A stretch of 64,000 nucleotides of DNA from Myotis daubentonii (GCF_963259705.1 NC_081841.1:91897063-91961062), one strand, 5' to 3'. Positions 48,608-62,436 are shown, numbered from the stretch's first letter. Program-made: numbers and translations. The notes: a model not told the origin generated them from the letters alone.

Positions 48608-49913
48608 GAAGAGGAAGAAGAAGAAAAAGGTAAAGATACAAATTATGAACAACAAATACATATCTACCAACAGTGAATCTAAAAATCAAGTGAATAAATA
48701 ATCTGATGAACAGAATAAACTGGAGAATATGATAGAATCAGGGGCACAGAAAGCGAGTGGACTGACAATTCTTGGGGAAAGGGGTGGGGGGTGGGGTGCA
48801 GGAAGAGATTGGAAAAAAATCGTACACCTATGGATGAGGACAGTGGGGGGGGGGGGGAAGGGCAGAGGGTGGGGTGGGAACCGGGTGGAGGGAGCTATGA
48901 GGGGGAAAAAGAAGAAAAACTAGAAAGACAGAATAACCCAACCAGACATTAAAACATACTATAAAGGAGATCCTAGATGGCTGCTGACGGGATGGTAGAC
49001 TGCAAAATACTGTGTGAGTGAGACAATGAAAGGAGAGTGCATGGACGTGCGGGGAGTGTCTGTATTTGTGAGAGAGGAACAGCTATATTCCACGGGACTG
49101 TTGGGGACTGGCAGATGGGCCCCCCTGGCCAGGCAGCCTCTACTGCTGCTAAAATCTCTCCCAAAGTGGCCAGATCTGCCACAGAGACCGCGCAATCTTG
49201 AAGGGGAGACCAGCTGTGATCAGAAGCCCAGCTTCACCTTCAACAGGGGAGACCTCGGATATCTCCTGGGACCCTACAACCGCATCACCCAGGGACCAGC
49301 TGCCTCAGCTGCGAAACCAAGAACACCAGGGCTCCAGCCTCCCTGACCATGAGCGCCTAAAAAGTCTATCCAGGGGGAGACAAAGCTGCGCTGAATACGT
49401 GGATGGCCCTGCACCTTCTCACAGAGCAGATAGAAGGAACAACTGAATCAAACAACACCCATCCAGAATTGACAAATTAAACACAGCTGGTGAGACAATC
49501 TGCGGACGGAAAGGATAGATATTGCCTAGTGAAAGTCAACACAGGAGAGAGCGAGCTACATAGCCAGACTCCTGGAGAGGAGAGATCATGGGGAGACAAA
49601 GAATAGCCCGCATACGAAAGAAAAGGAGGCATCACCAGAAAAGGAAGTAAATAAAATGGAGGGAAGCAATATGTCAGAGAAAGAATTCAGAGAAATGGTC
49701 ATAAGGTCACTGAAAAGGTTGGAAGACAAATTCAACAATATGTGTAAGAACAAAGAGAAAATGAAGAAGAACCAAGAAGAAATGAAAAATGACATCACTG
49801 CAATAAAGAACTCAATAGAAAACATCAACAGTAAACTAGAAGAAGCAGAGGACTGCATTAGTGTGCTAGAAGACAAGGCAGGAAAAAATACCCAAGCAGA
49901 GCAGCATCTAGAA

Positions 49914-50148
49914 CAGTGATGGCAAACCTATGGCATGCGTGTCAGAGGTGACACGCGAACTCATTTTTTTGGTTGATTTTTCTTTGTTAAATGGCATTTA
50001 AATATATAAAATAAATATCAAAAATATAAATCTTTGTTTTACTATGGTTGCAAATATCGAAAAATTTCTATATGTGACACAGCACCAGAGTTAAGTTAGG
50101 GTTTTTCAAAATGCTGACACACCGAGCTCAAAAGGTTTGCTATCACTG
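49914..50148 (+). mobile_element. Non-autonomous hAT element, 235 bp
   Basis: Starts cagtgatggcaaacctatgg, ends ggtttgctatcactg; perfect 8-bp duplication atctagaa (49906-49913, 50149-50156). Confidence 0.93.
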
Positions 50149-50189
50149 ATCTAGAAAAAAAACTTAAAAAACAAGAGGAGAGCCTAAGG

Positions 50190-50401
50190 CAATGGTTCTC
50201 AACCTTCTGGCCTTTTAAATACAGTTCCTCATGTTGTGACCCAACCATAAAATTATTTTTGTTGCTACTTCATAAGTGTAATGTTGCTACTGTTATGAAT
50301 CATAATGTAAATATCTGATATACAGGATGGTCTTAGGCGACCCCTGTGAAAGGGTCATTCGTCCACCAAAGGGGGCGCGACCCACAGGTTGAGAACCGGT
50401 G
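50190..50401 (-). mobile_element. SPIN-like hAT element, 212 bp
   Basis: Starts caatggttctcaaccttctg, ends ggttgagaaccggtg; perfect 8-bp duplication gcctaagg (50182-50189, 50402-50409). It lies 41 bp from the preceding hAT, in the same L1 ORF1. Confidence 0.88.
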
Positions 50402-50989
50402 GCCTAAGGGAACTTTGGGATAACACGAAACAAAACAACATCCTCATAATAAGGGTGCCAGAAGGAGAGGAAAGTGAGCAAGGAATAGAAAACCTTTTTG
50501 AAGAAATAATGACAGAAAACTTCCCTGATACAGGGAAGAAAAAATTCACACAAGTCCAAGAAGCTCACAGAGTCCCAAACAAAATGAACCCCCAAAGATG
50601 GACGCCAAGGCACATTATAATTAAATTGGCAAACACCAACAACAAAGTAAGAATCTTAAAAGAGGCCAGAGAGAGACAGCAAGTTACCTACAAAGGATCC
50701 CCCATCAGACTAGTGACTGATTTCTCTACAGAAACACATCAGGCCACAAGGGAATGAAATGAAATATAGAAAGTCATGCAAAGGAAGGGTTTGAATCCAA
50801 GAATACTGCACCCAGCAAGGCTATCAAGCAAAATTGAAGGTGAAATCAGGAGCTTCACAGACAAAAAAGAACTAAGAAAGTTTATCACCACCAAACCAGC
50901 AATGCAAGAAATGCTAAAGGATCTGTTGTAAAAAGAAGAAATAGGAAGGAAAGAAGGAACAAAAGCATAAAGAAAAAAAATTGTGACAA

Positions 50990-53900
50990 TCAAGTACTTT
51001 TCAATAATAACTTTAAATGTAAATGGATTAAATGCCCCAATCAAAAGACAAAGGGTAGCTGAATGGATAAGAAAACATGACCCATATATCTGCTGTCTAG
51101 AGGGAACCACCTCAGAACAAAGGACTCACACAGACTGGTGGTGAAGGGATGGAAAAGGGTTTTTCAGGCGAATAGAAATGAAAAAAGCTGGGGTAGCAAT
51201 ACTTAAATCTGACAAATTAGACCTCAAAGTGAAGGCCATAACATGAGATAAGGAAGGCCACTTCATAATACTAAAGGGAGCAATTCAATGAGAAGATATA
51301 ACTCTGGTAAACATATATGCACCCAATACAGAAGCACCCAAATACATAAAAAAAACTTCTGGAGGATATCAAGGGAGAGACTGACAGCCATACAGTTATA
51401 GTAGGGGCTTGAATATCCCACTATCACCACTAGACAAATGCTCTAAACGGAAAATCAGCAAAGAAACATCAATCCTAAATGATTCACTAGATCAGATGGG
51501 ATTAACTGACATCTTCAGAACTTTTCACCTCAAAGCCACAGAATATACATTCTTCTCAAGTGCACATGGGTCATTTTAACACTAGATTGCCCAAGGAAGT
51601 CATTTTGACTGCTTTTTAATTTCAATTAGAAAAACAATTATGTATATAAGGACACAATGTCTTAGAATTTTGTGACTTTTTGTACAACATATAAATGCGT
51701 TTATTAATAATTGTAGTTACCTCCCCCTCCTTCATTTCCGGTATATATATATGTGTTATACCTATAGTGCCCAAAAGCAGTCATTTTGACTGCTTGGGAA
51801 ATTTTAACTCTTATTATTGAATTGAGTAAATTTCTTATATGACCAGTTCGGCTCTGTACTGAAATAACAGTTTTCATTTTTTTTCGATTACCGTCACATG
51901 ATAACATAGAAGTACATGATAAATTGTCGATACTTGATAAGTTGCAGTTGCTCAATAAGCTAAACTAGTACTTGTTATTCGAATCTTTATGCAATGATAC
52001 TTGTTCTAATAAGTTGTTTATTTTATTTCTTTTGCGCCCTAAATTCATGAAAGAAATGTCGAATAGAAGTGAGTTATTGGAAAAGCTAAGGAACATAAGT
52101 GAAGAGTGCTCCGATATTATTCTTTCACAATGCAGTCATTTTGACTGCTTTGGGGCAATATAGGTATATACTAAATTTCAGTCTTTCTAGTGTTAAAAGA
52201 TAGAGCATATACTGGCACACAGGCAAAGTCTCTTCAAATTCAAGAAGATAGAAATCATATCAAGCATCTTCTCAGGTCACAATGGCATAAAACTATAAAT
52301 CAACTACAATAAAAACAATTTAAAAAAATAAAACACCTGGAGGCTAAATAGCATGCTATTAAACAATGATTGGGTTACCAAAGAGATCAAAGAAGAAATA
52401 AAAAGCATCCCGGCAACAAATGACATTGAAAGCACAACAATCCAAAAGCTACGGGACACAGTGAAAGCAGTCTTGAGAGGGAAGTTCATAGCTCTACAGG
52501 CCTACCTCAAAAAACAAGAAAAAATGGTAAGAAATTATCTAAACGTACAATTCAAAGAGTCAGAAAGAGAGCAACAATAAACGCCCAGTGTAAGCAGAAG
52601 AAAGGAAATAATAAAGAACAGAGAGGAGATAAACAACATAGTGACCAAAAATAACAATACAAAAGATCAACAAAATCAAGAGCTGGTTCTTTGAAAGGAT
52701 AAACAAGTTTGATGAATTTCTAGCCAGGCTCACCAAGAAGCAAAGAGAGAGGACCCAAATAAACAAAATCAGAAATGAAAGAGGTGAAGTAACAACCAAT
52801 CCCACAGAGATACAAATGATTATGAAAAAATACTATGAGCAACTCTATTCCAACAAAATGGACAACCTAGATAAAATGGACATATCCTTAGAAAAATACA
52901 AGTTCCCAAAACTCAACCAAGAAGAATAAAAAAGCCTGAATAGGCTGTAACTACCAAAGAAATTGAAACAGCGATCAAAAATCTTCCAGCAAACAAAAGC
53001 CCTGGTCTGGACAGCTTTACAGGGGAATTCTACCAATCATTCAAAGAAGAACTGAAAAATAACCTCCTCAGAATATTCCAAAAAATTAAAGAGGAAGGTA
53101 CACTTCCAAGCTCTTTCTATGAAGCCAGCATTACCCTAATCCCCAAACCAGATAAAGACACCACAAAAAAATGAGAACTACAGGCCAATATCCTTCATGA
53201 ACATAGATGCTAAAATCCTCAAAATTCTAGCAAATTGGATTCAGCAATGCATTAGAAAGATCATACATCATGACCAAGTGGGATTTATTCTGGGGATGAA
53301 AGGATGGTACAATATCCGCAAATCAATAATTGTGATACATCACATAAATAAACTGAGAGACAAAAATCATATAATCATACCAATTGATGCAGAAAACTCA
53401 TTTGACAAAATCCAACACCTTTTGTTGATAAAAACTCGCAGCAAAGTGGGAATAGAGGGATCATACCTCAACATAATTAAAGCCCTATATGACAAACCTA
53501 CAGCCAACATCATACTTAATGGGCAAAAACTAAAACCATTTCCCCTAAGACAAGGATGCCCACTTTCACCACTCCTGTTCAACACAGTACTAGAAGTACT
53601 AGCCATAGCGATCAGACAAGAAGAAATAAAAGGCATCCAAATTGGAAAAGAAGTAAAACTGTCCTTATTCACAGATGACATGATACTATACATAGGAAAC
53701 TCCAAAGATTCCATCAAAAAACTACTAAACCTAATAAATGAATTTGGCAATGTGGCAGGATACAAATTAACACCCAGAAATCTATGGCCTTTTTATACAC
53801 CAATAATGAACTCACAAGAAGAAATTAAAAAACAATCCCATTTACCATTGCACGAAAAAAAATTAAGATACCTAGGAGTAAACTTAACCAAGGACGTAAA

Positions 53901-55520
53901 AGACTTGTACTCGGAAAACTACAGGACATTGAAAAAAGAGATATAGGAAGACATAAACAAATGGAAGAACATACCATGTTCATGGATTGGTAGAATCAAC
54001 ATCATTAAAATGTCCATACTACCTAAAGCAATCTATAGATTCAATGCAATACATATTAAAATACCAATGGCATATTTCAAAGATCTCAAACAAACTCTCC
54101 AAAAATTCATCTGGAATAAAAAAAGACCCCGAATAGCCACAGCTATCCTGAGAAAGAGGAACAAAGTTGGAGGGACCACAATAGCAGACATCAAGCTATA
54201 TTACCAAGCCACGGTTCTCAAAACTGCCTGGTACTGGCACAAGAACAGACATATAGACCAATGGAACAGAATAGAGAACCCAGAAATTGACCCAAGCCAT
54301 TATACTCAATTAATATTTGACAAAGGAGGCAAAAGCATACAATGGAGTTAAGACAGTCTCTTTAATAAATGGTGCTGGGAAATTTGGTCAGATACATGCA
54401 AAAAAATGAAACTAGATCACCAACTTACACCATACACAAAAACAAACTCAAAATGGCTAAAAGACTTGAATGTAAGATGGTAAACCATAAAAATCCTACA
54501 AGACTCCATAGGCAGCAAAAATGCAGACATATGTCATAGCAATATCTTTACAGACACAGATCCTAGGGCAAGAGAGATTAAGGAGAAAATAAACAAGTGG
54601 GACTACATCAAAATAAAAACCTCCTGCACAGCAAAGGAAACCATCAACAAAACAACAAGAAAGCCAACTGCATGGGAGAACATATTTGCCAATGATATCT
54701 CCAATAAGGGTTTCATCTCCACCATTTACAGGGAACTCATACAATTTAACAAAAGGAGAATAAATAATCCAATCAAAAAATGGGCAAAGGACCTAAATAG
54801 ACACTTCTCCAAAGAAGATATACAGAAGGCCAAGAGATACATGAAAACATGCTCAAAGTCACTAATCATCTGAGACATGGAAATCAAAACAACAATGAGG
54901 TACCACATGACACCTGTCAGAATGGCTATCATCAACAAATCAACAAAAGACAAGTGCTGGAGAGGATGCAGAGAAAAAGGAACCCTCCTTCACTGCTGGT
55001 GGGAATGCAGACTGGTGCAGCCACTGTGGAAAACAGTATGGCGTTTCCTCAAAAATTTAAAATGGAACTCCCATTTGATCCAGTAATGTCACTTCTAGGA
55101 ACAGAAACACCAATCAGAAAGGATATATGCACCCCTATGTTCATAGCAGCACAATTTATAATAGCTAAGATTTGGAAACAGCCTAAATGCCCATCAGCAG
55201 ATGAGTGGTTTAGAAAACTGTGGTACATCTACACAATGGAATACTGCACTGCTGTAAAAAAGAAGGAACTCTTACCATTTTCAGCAGCATGGATGGAACT
55301 GGAGAGCATTATGCTAAGTGAAATAAGCCAGTCAGTGAAAGAAAAATACCACATGATCTCATTTACGGATAATAAAGAACATTATAACCTGATGAACAAA
55401 AAGATAGATACAGAGGCAGAAAAGCATCAAACAGATTGTCAAATTACAGCAGGAAGGCTGGGGAGAATTTGGGGAGGGGAGGTAAGAGATCAACTGAAGG
55501 ACTTGTATGCACGCATATAA
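50990..55520 (+). pseudogene. L1 ORF2, broken (endonuclease and reverse transcriptase)
   Basis: Endonuclease start near 50998 (ITLNVNGLNAPIKRQR-like) is cut by the piggyBac element. Reverse transcriptase is open at 53197-53946, with [12 protein letters not shown] and the catalytic FTDD (53668-53679; usual L1 motif FADD). The C-terminal region is open at 54849-55520 (LPFDPVMSLLG, DICTPMFIAAQFIIAKIWKQ). Multiple stops elsewhere; non-functional. Confidence 0.9.
51580..52192 (+). mobile_element. Non-autonomous piggyBac element, 613 bp
   Basis: TTAA on both sides (51576-51579, 52193-52196) and terminal inverted CACTAGA. Inside are three copies of the palindrome GCAGTCATTTTGACTGC (51596 variant, 51777, 52132). 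An open frame near 52049 (MSNRSELLEKLRNI) may be a transposase remnant; unproven. It resembles bat piggyBac elements in target and terminal bases. Confidence 0.85.
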
Positions 55521-55680
55521 GCATAACCAATGGACACAAGACACTGGGGTGGGGGGGTGAGGGCATGTGCCGGGGGTAGGGGAGGCCGGGGGAAGATCAA
55601 TGGGGAAAAAAAGGAGACATATGTACTACTATTTGTAATACTTTAAATAATAAAATGAAATTTAAAAGAAATTTTGAAAA

Positions 55681-55682
55681 GA

Positions 55683-55721
<39 letters not shown>

Positions 55722-55738
55722 CCACACATATATAATAT
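55681..55738. repeat. (TA)n microsatellite beside a CEP83 exon
   Basis: About 20 TA units with one CACACA break, ending within a few bases of the CEP83 splice donor at 55743. Confidence 0.95.
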
Positions 55739-55743
55739 ATAAC

Positions 55744-55893
55744 CTAATACTTTGAAGTTCTCTTCTGGCCGACTCTTCTGCCATCTGTGAAGCCCGCAAT
55801 TTCTCTTCACACTGATCCTTTTCAGACTGCCTGCAGACATCATATTCCACTTTCATTTTCTCTAAATCCGCTAATCTGTTCTCAAGTTCAAGC
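55744..55893 (-). CDS. CEP83: CEP83 coding exon before the 27-kb intron
   Basis: Acceptor ttgttttag; donor GTTATA (weak). One base completes Lys, then 49 codons [49 protein letters not shown] and AG of Arg. Coiled coil. Confidence 0.95.
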
Positions 55894-56006
55894 CTAAAAC
55901 AACAGATGATAATTATGTTACAAGAACTATAATAAGAATAATATGACAGCAAAATATGTTCATTTGCAAGGAGATTTAATGCAAAAAAAAGGTAATTATG
56001 TACTTA

Positions 56007-58260
<2,254 letters not shown>

Positions 58261-58261
58261 C

Positions 58262-58360
58262 TTCATTCTTCCAATAAATATTTATTGAGCATCTATTACA
58301 TGTTAGGCACTGTTTTAGGAGCTGAGGATATAGCAGCAATCAAGAAAGCTTTTTCTCTCC
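58262..58360 (+). repeat. L2 fragment
   Basis: 'ccaataaatatttattgagc', 'catgttaggcactgtttta', 'gagctgaggatatagcagc' in L2 order. Confidence 0.75.
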
Positions 58361-58644
58361 AATCATCTGCACTACCTAACATTTTCCACATCCCTTCCCT
58401 TTGATAAGGTGCTTCTAAAATTAGGAGGATGTAACCAATACAGATACAAAGGTTAGATAAACCTGCATTCAGACATATTATACTAAGGTATGAAACTATA
58501 AAATCAGAGTAGAAAACCATGAATATATACAAGTGAAACACGTAAAATGTGAGATGATGGGTACAGGAGGGTAAAGGATGATTTAAGTGTAATATAATCT
58601 AAAAAACTGGAGTTGGCAATTAGAAAGAAATCAAGAAGAGGTCC

Positions 58645-58926
58645 TAGACAAATATCACATGATACCACTTATATATGGAATCTAATGAACAAAATAAACT
58701 GAGAAACAAAATAGATCCAGAGTTCCAGAGCCATGGAAGCATGCAACAGACTGAGGATCCTCAGAGGGAAGGGGGCAGAGGGGAGAGATCAACCAAACAA
58801 CTTATATGCATATATGCATAACCCATGAACACAGACAATAGTGGGGTAAAGGCCTGGGGAGGGGATGGGAGTGGAGATGAGGTGGATTGATGGGGGGCAG
58901 GGGATGACATATGTAATACTTTAAAC
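58645..58926 (+). mobile_element. L1 3' end, very short
   Basis: 'aatatcacatgataccactt', G-rich 3' UTR (58840-58900), 'gacatatgtaatactttaa'. The SPIN at 58927 landed in its last bases. Confidence 0.8.
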
Positions 58927-59177
58927 CAGCGGTTCTCAACCTGTGGGTCGTGATACCTTTGGCGATCAAACGACCCTTTCACAGGGGTCGCCTAAGACCA
59001 TCCTGCATATCAGATATTTACATTACGATTCATAACAGTAGCATCATTACAGTTATGATGTAGCAACGAAAATAATTTTATGGTTGGGTCACAACATGAG
59101 GAACTGTATTTAAAGGGCCAGAACCATAATTTTATGGTTGGGTCACAACATGAGGAACTGTATTTAAAGGGCCACTG
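58927..59177 (+). mobile_element. SPIN-like hAT element with internal duplication
   Basis: Starts cagcggttctcaacctgtgg; perfect 8-bp duplication ctttaaac (58919-58926, 59178-59185). A segment 'ataattttatggttgggtca...tttaaagggcca' occurs twice, and the right terminus is eroded (gccactg). Confidence 0.85.
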
Positions 59178-59189
59178 CTTTAAACAATA

Positions 59190-60130
59190 AAGATAATATT
59201 TTTTAAAAATGGAAGGGGTCCTAGAGCCAAAGAGGGCAAGGATGAGAAATAAAAGTGTCTTAGTGAAAGAAACACCATCTATGAAAGGTCTTAAAAACAT
59301 TGTAAAGGAATGGTTTGGTGTAAAATCCCCACTTAAAGGAAATAAATAGAAAAGCAAGTACACTATACAGCCTCTGTACTGCTAATCACATTAAAATGTA
59401 TCCCTCTCCAAATTAACTTGTAGATTTTTAAATGACACTACTTAAAATAAATACCTTGTGCTGACATCAGTTTTGCATTTTTAAATCTTTCTAAACTTCT
59501 TTTTTATGAAAGCAAGTCTCATAGAACAATGTTTAACTGCAGGACGGCAGCTAAGAAATTACATTAATTTAAATACTGAAACTTTCTGTAGATTGGATTT
59601 TACTACATTATAATTTCATGGACAAACAGAAATTAAACTATAAGTGCTTTAAATTTTGGACCACAGTAAAAATCTATTCTGTGTGACAAATATAATTATA
59701 AGCTAACTATAAAAGGTTAAGAATGACAGCAGCTCATTAACAAACTACACTGCAGCTGACTTAAATATGAAGTGAAAAATTAGAGATATATTATAGAGTC
59801 TTGATTATTTCAACAAGAACTATGAAATAAAATATCTACTTCTTAATTCATTTCACCCTGAGATTTACTGAAATGAGAAAAAAATTTCAAATAAATTATT
59901 GAAACTGAAAGGACACTGGACAAGAAGTCAAACAAGTGAAGTCTGTCTACAGTCTACTTTTTTTTATTAAACTATTGGTACATGCTCAAGCAAGGTATTT
60001 GTCCTCTGCATTCAAATTCATTCATCTATGTAACTAGGTGAGTTTAAGTTTTTCTTTAGTGCAGCATTTGTATAATCCTAAAATAATGAATATAATTGTA
60101 TAATCCTAAAATAATGAATATTATTAGTAT
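59190..60130. other. CEP83 intron, no recognised feature
   Basis: AT-rich with a short exact repeat 'cctaaaataatgaata' near 60078-60122. Nothing else named. Confidence 0.5.
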
Positions 60131-60132
60131 AA

Positions 60133-61029
60133 CTAGAGGCCCGGTGCACAAAATTCATGCGGGGGAGGAGGGGAGCAGGAGGGGAGAGGGGCTGTCCCTT
60201 CAGCCCAGCCTGCAGCATCTCCAATCCGGGACAACCCTTTCACGATCCAGGACCACTGGATCATAACTGCTCACCTGCCTGCCTGCCTTGATCGCCCCTA
60301 ACAGGCCCCTCTGCCAGTCTAATCACCCCTAACTGCCTATGCCTGCCGACCTGATCGTCCCTAACTGTTCCCCCCCACTGGCCTGGTCGCCCCTAACTGG
60401 CCCCCCTGCCAGCATGGTCGCTCCTTATTGCCACCCCTTGCTGGCCTGGTTGCCCCCAACAGCCCCCCTCTGCCAGGCTGGTCGCCCCCAACTATCCCCC
60501 CCCCGCCAGCCTGGTTGCCCCTCACTGCCCCCCTCTGCTGGCCTAGTCACCCCTCACTGGCCCCCTCTGCTGGCCTAGTCACCCCTCACTGCACCCTTCT
60601 GGCCTGGTTGCCCCTCACTGCACCCCCTGCTGGCCTGGTTGCCCCTCACTGCCCCCCTCTGCTGGCCTAGTCACCCCTCACTGCGCCCCTTGCTGCCCTG
60701 GTTGCCACTCACTGCCTCCCTGCTAGCCTGGTTGCCGCCAACTGCGTTCCATGCCAGCCTGGTCTCCCCTCATTGCTATCCTCTGCCAGTCTAGTTGCCC
60801 CTCACTGCCCCCCCTGTGGGCCTGGTCGCCCCACATAGCCTGCTGCTCAGTCGTTTGGCTATCCCTCACTAACCCCCCTGCTGACCTGGTTACCCCACGC
60901 AGCCTGGTATTCAGTTGTTTGGTCGGCCCACACTAACCCCCCTTCCGGCCTTGTCGCACCACTCAGCCTGTTCGGTCATCTGTTTGGTTGTTTCAGATGT
61001 GATGGCCCCTGGGTCTTTATATATAGAGA
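60133..61029 (-). mobile_element. Non-autonomous Helitron with GC-rich minisatellite, tandem pair
   Basis: Minus strand: starts TCTCTATATATAAAGACC at 61029, ends CTAG at 60133 followed by T; 3' palindrome-like GCATGAATTTTGTGC. Most of the body is a roughly 29-bp C-rich repeat. It abuts the next Helitron at 61030. Confidence 0.88.
60280..60980. repeat. About 29-bp C-rich minisatellite inside a Helitron
   Basis: Some 20 or more diverged copies of a 'gcctggttgcccctcactgc' unit. Confidence 0.85.
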
Positions 61030-61750
61030 CTAGGGGCCCGGTGCACTGGGTGTGGGGCGGGGGGGAGTGTCCCTCAGCCCAGCATGCCCCCTCTCACATA
61101 CTGGGAGCCCTCAGGCGTTGACCCCCATCACCCTCCAATCGCAGGATTGGCCCCTTGCCCAGGCCTGACGCCTCTGGCCTAGGCATCCGGCCCGGGCAGC
61201 GGGGACCTGCAGTGGCAGCGGGGGCGCCGCGATCATGCGGGCTCCGCCCCTGCCCCTGCAGGATGCCTCTGGCTGAGGCGTTCGGCCCGGAGAGCTGGGA
61301 CCCACAGCTGCAGCGGCCCCGCGATCGTGGGCTTAACTTTAGGCCCAGGCAAGGGGCCCCTAGCTCCTGGGACTGCCAGCTTCGACCGTGCCCAGCTCCC
61401 ATCGCTGGCTCCACCCCTACTTCCTGCTATCACTGGCCAGGGCGGAAAAGGCACCTGATTCTCTGATCATGGCTGGGGGGCAGGGCAAAGGCGGCCCCAG
61501 GGCCGCCTTTGCCCTGCCCCCCAGCTCTTAGCTCCCCCCTAGGTTTCCGATCACTGTCAGTGGCAGGGGGCTTCTTCCTGCTTTCCCTTTCGCCTCCCTG
61601 CATTGTGCCTACATATGCAAATTAACCACCATCTTGTTGGCAATTAACTGCCAATCTTAGTTGGCAGTTAATTTGCATATAGCCCTGATTAGCCAATGAA
61701 AAGGGTATTGTCGTACGCCAATTACCATTTTTCTCTTTTATTAGTGTAGA
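61030..61750 (-). mobile_element. Non-autonomous Helitron, upstream member of a tandem pair
   Basis: Minus strand: starts TCTACACTAATAAAAGAG at 61750 (after A) and ends ccgggcccCTAG at 61030. Contains a 26-bp perfect inverted repeat with a 2-base loop (61472-61525) and a second inverted repeat near its 5' end (61637-61676, ttggcaattaactgccaa). No transposase. Confidence 0.88.
61472..61525. repeat. Perfect 26-bp inverted repeat, 2-base loop
   Basis: Arms 61472-61497 (gctggggggcagggcaaagg, then cggccc) and 61500-61525, loop CA. GC-rich, so a very stable hairpin if single-stranded. Confidence 0.97.
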
Positions 61751-62200
61751 TACTTATACTAATATTAACTTCCTAGAATGTATTTTTAAACATATTTTAT
61801 TTAATAAAAATAAAAAATGTGTTAAAGTATTTATTGCCTAGATATGACAGCTGCACTTTCTCTGAATAATCTGAACCAAATCCCAAAGAGTCATAATAAC
61901 ATTCCTTTCTGCCTCTAGATCCCTGGTTCTTAACCTTTGTGATCAGGCCTCAAAAATCCTAAGAAAACAAGGGATCTTTTCCTAAACAAAATGTACAATA
62001 TTAAAATGCTGTGTACAATTTCAAGAGATTCACAGTTTTCTAAAGCTGCCTGGCCCAACCAACTCTGCTTTTTTCTAGTTTTTTTTCCATGATGTTTTCC
62101 ATGGAGATTATGGCTCACTGTAAATTTGCTTTATGGTTTTGACACACCAAATGTGAATATCCAGAGATTACTACCTGGGACTACTAACGAAACTTTAAGA
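61751..62200. other. CEP83 intron, no recognised feature
   Basis: AT-rich; nothing named. Confidence 0.5.
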
Positions 62201-62202
62201 AA

Positions 62203-62436
62203 CGCCGGCCAGTGTGGCTCAGTGGCTGAGTGTCAACCCATGCACCAAGAGTTCACTGGTTCGATTCCCACTCAGGGCATATGCCTGGGTTGCAGGCTCA
62301 ATCCCTGTCCGGAGGAGTGGAGGGTGGGATGCAGGAGGCAGCCTTTAGATGTTGATATTTCTCTCTCATCAATGTTTCTATTTCTCTCTTCCTTCCTCTC
62401 TTTCTAAAATTCAATAAAAACTTACTTAAAAAAACA
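62203..62436 (+). repeat. Ves SINE
   Basis: 'cgccggccagtgtggctcag' head, 'ctggttcgattcccactcag' B box, CT-rich body, A-rich tail. Confidence 0.9.

Larger units (their letters stand above)
45841..48909 (+). mobile_element. HAL1-type element (ORF1 only) split by a solo LTR
   Basis: Begins gatgaagatggcggcatagg; 5' region to 47734; ORF1 47735-48607; 3' UTR 48608-48909 with G-rich runs. No ORF2. Probable target duplication agaagaaaaac (45820-45830 and 48910-48920), and L1 ORF2 sequence resumes right after it, which fixes the end. LTR insertion at 46912-47661. Confidence 0.78.
49588..50931 (+). pseudogene. L1 ORF1, broken
   Basis: ATG at 49588 (MGRQRIARIRKKRR) soon hits a stop; the coiled coil is at 49656-49913, the RRM part around 50440 (NILIIRVPEGEESEQGIENL), the C-terminal domain to TAA at 50929-50931. 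Two DNA transposons and several stops disable it. Distinct in sequence from the HAL1 ORF1. Confidence 0.88.
48963..55672 (+). mobile_element. Near full-length L1, degenerate, with three DNA-transposon insertions
   Basis: 5' UTR (48963-49587, starts gagatcctagatggctgctg), ORF1 remnant, ORF2 remnant, 3' UTR and A-rich end (about 55640-55672). Insertions: a hAT (49914-50148) and a SPIN (50190-50401) in ORF1, a piggyBac (51580-52192) in ORF2. Antisense to CEP83. No target duplication found. Confidence 0.85.

Noticed and set aside
58645..58926. Possible small gene near a G-rich stretch
   Set aside because: It is the 3' end of an L1 (ORF2 tail plus G-rich 3' UTR).
60339..60670. Proline-rich open frames
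   Set aside because: Translations of the 29-bp C-rich Helitron minisatellite, not a gene.
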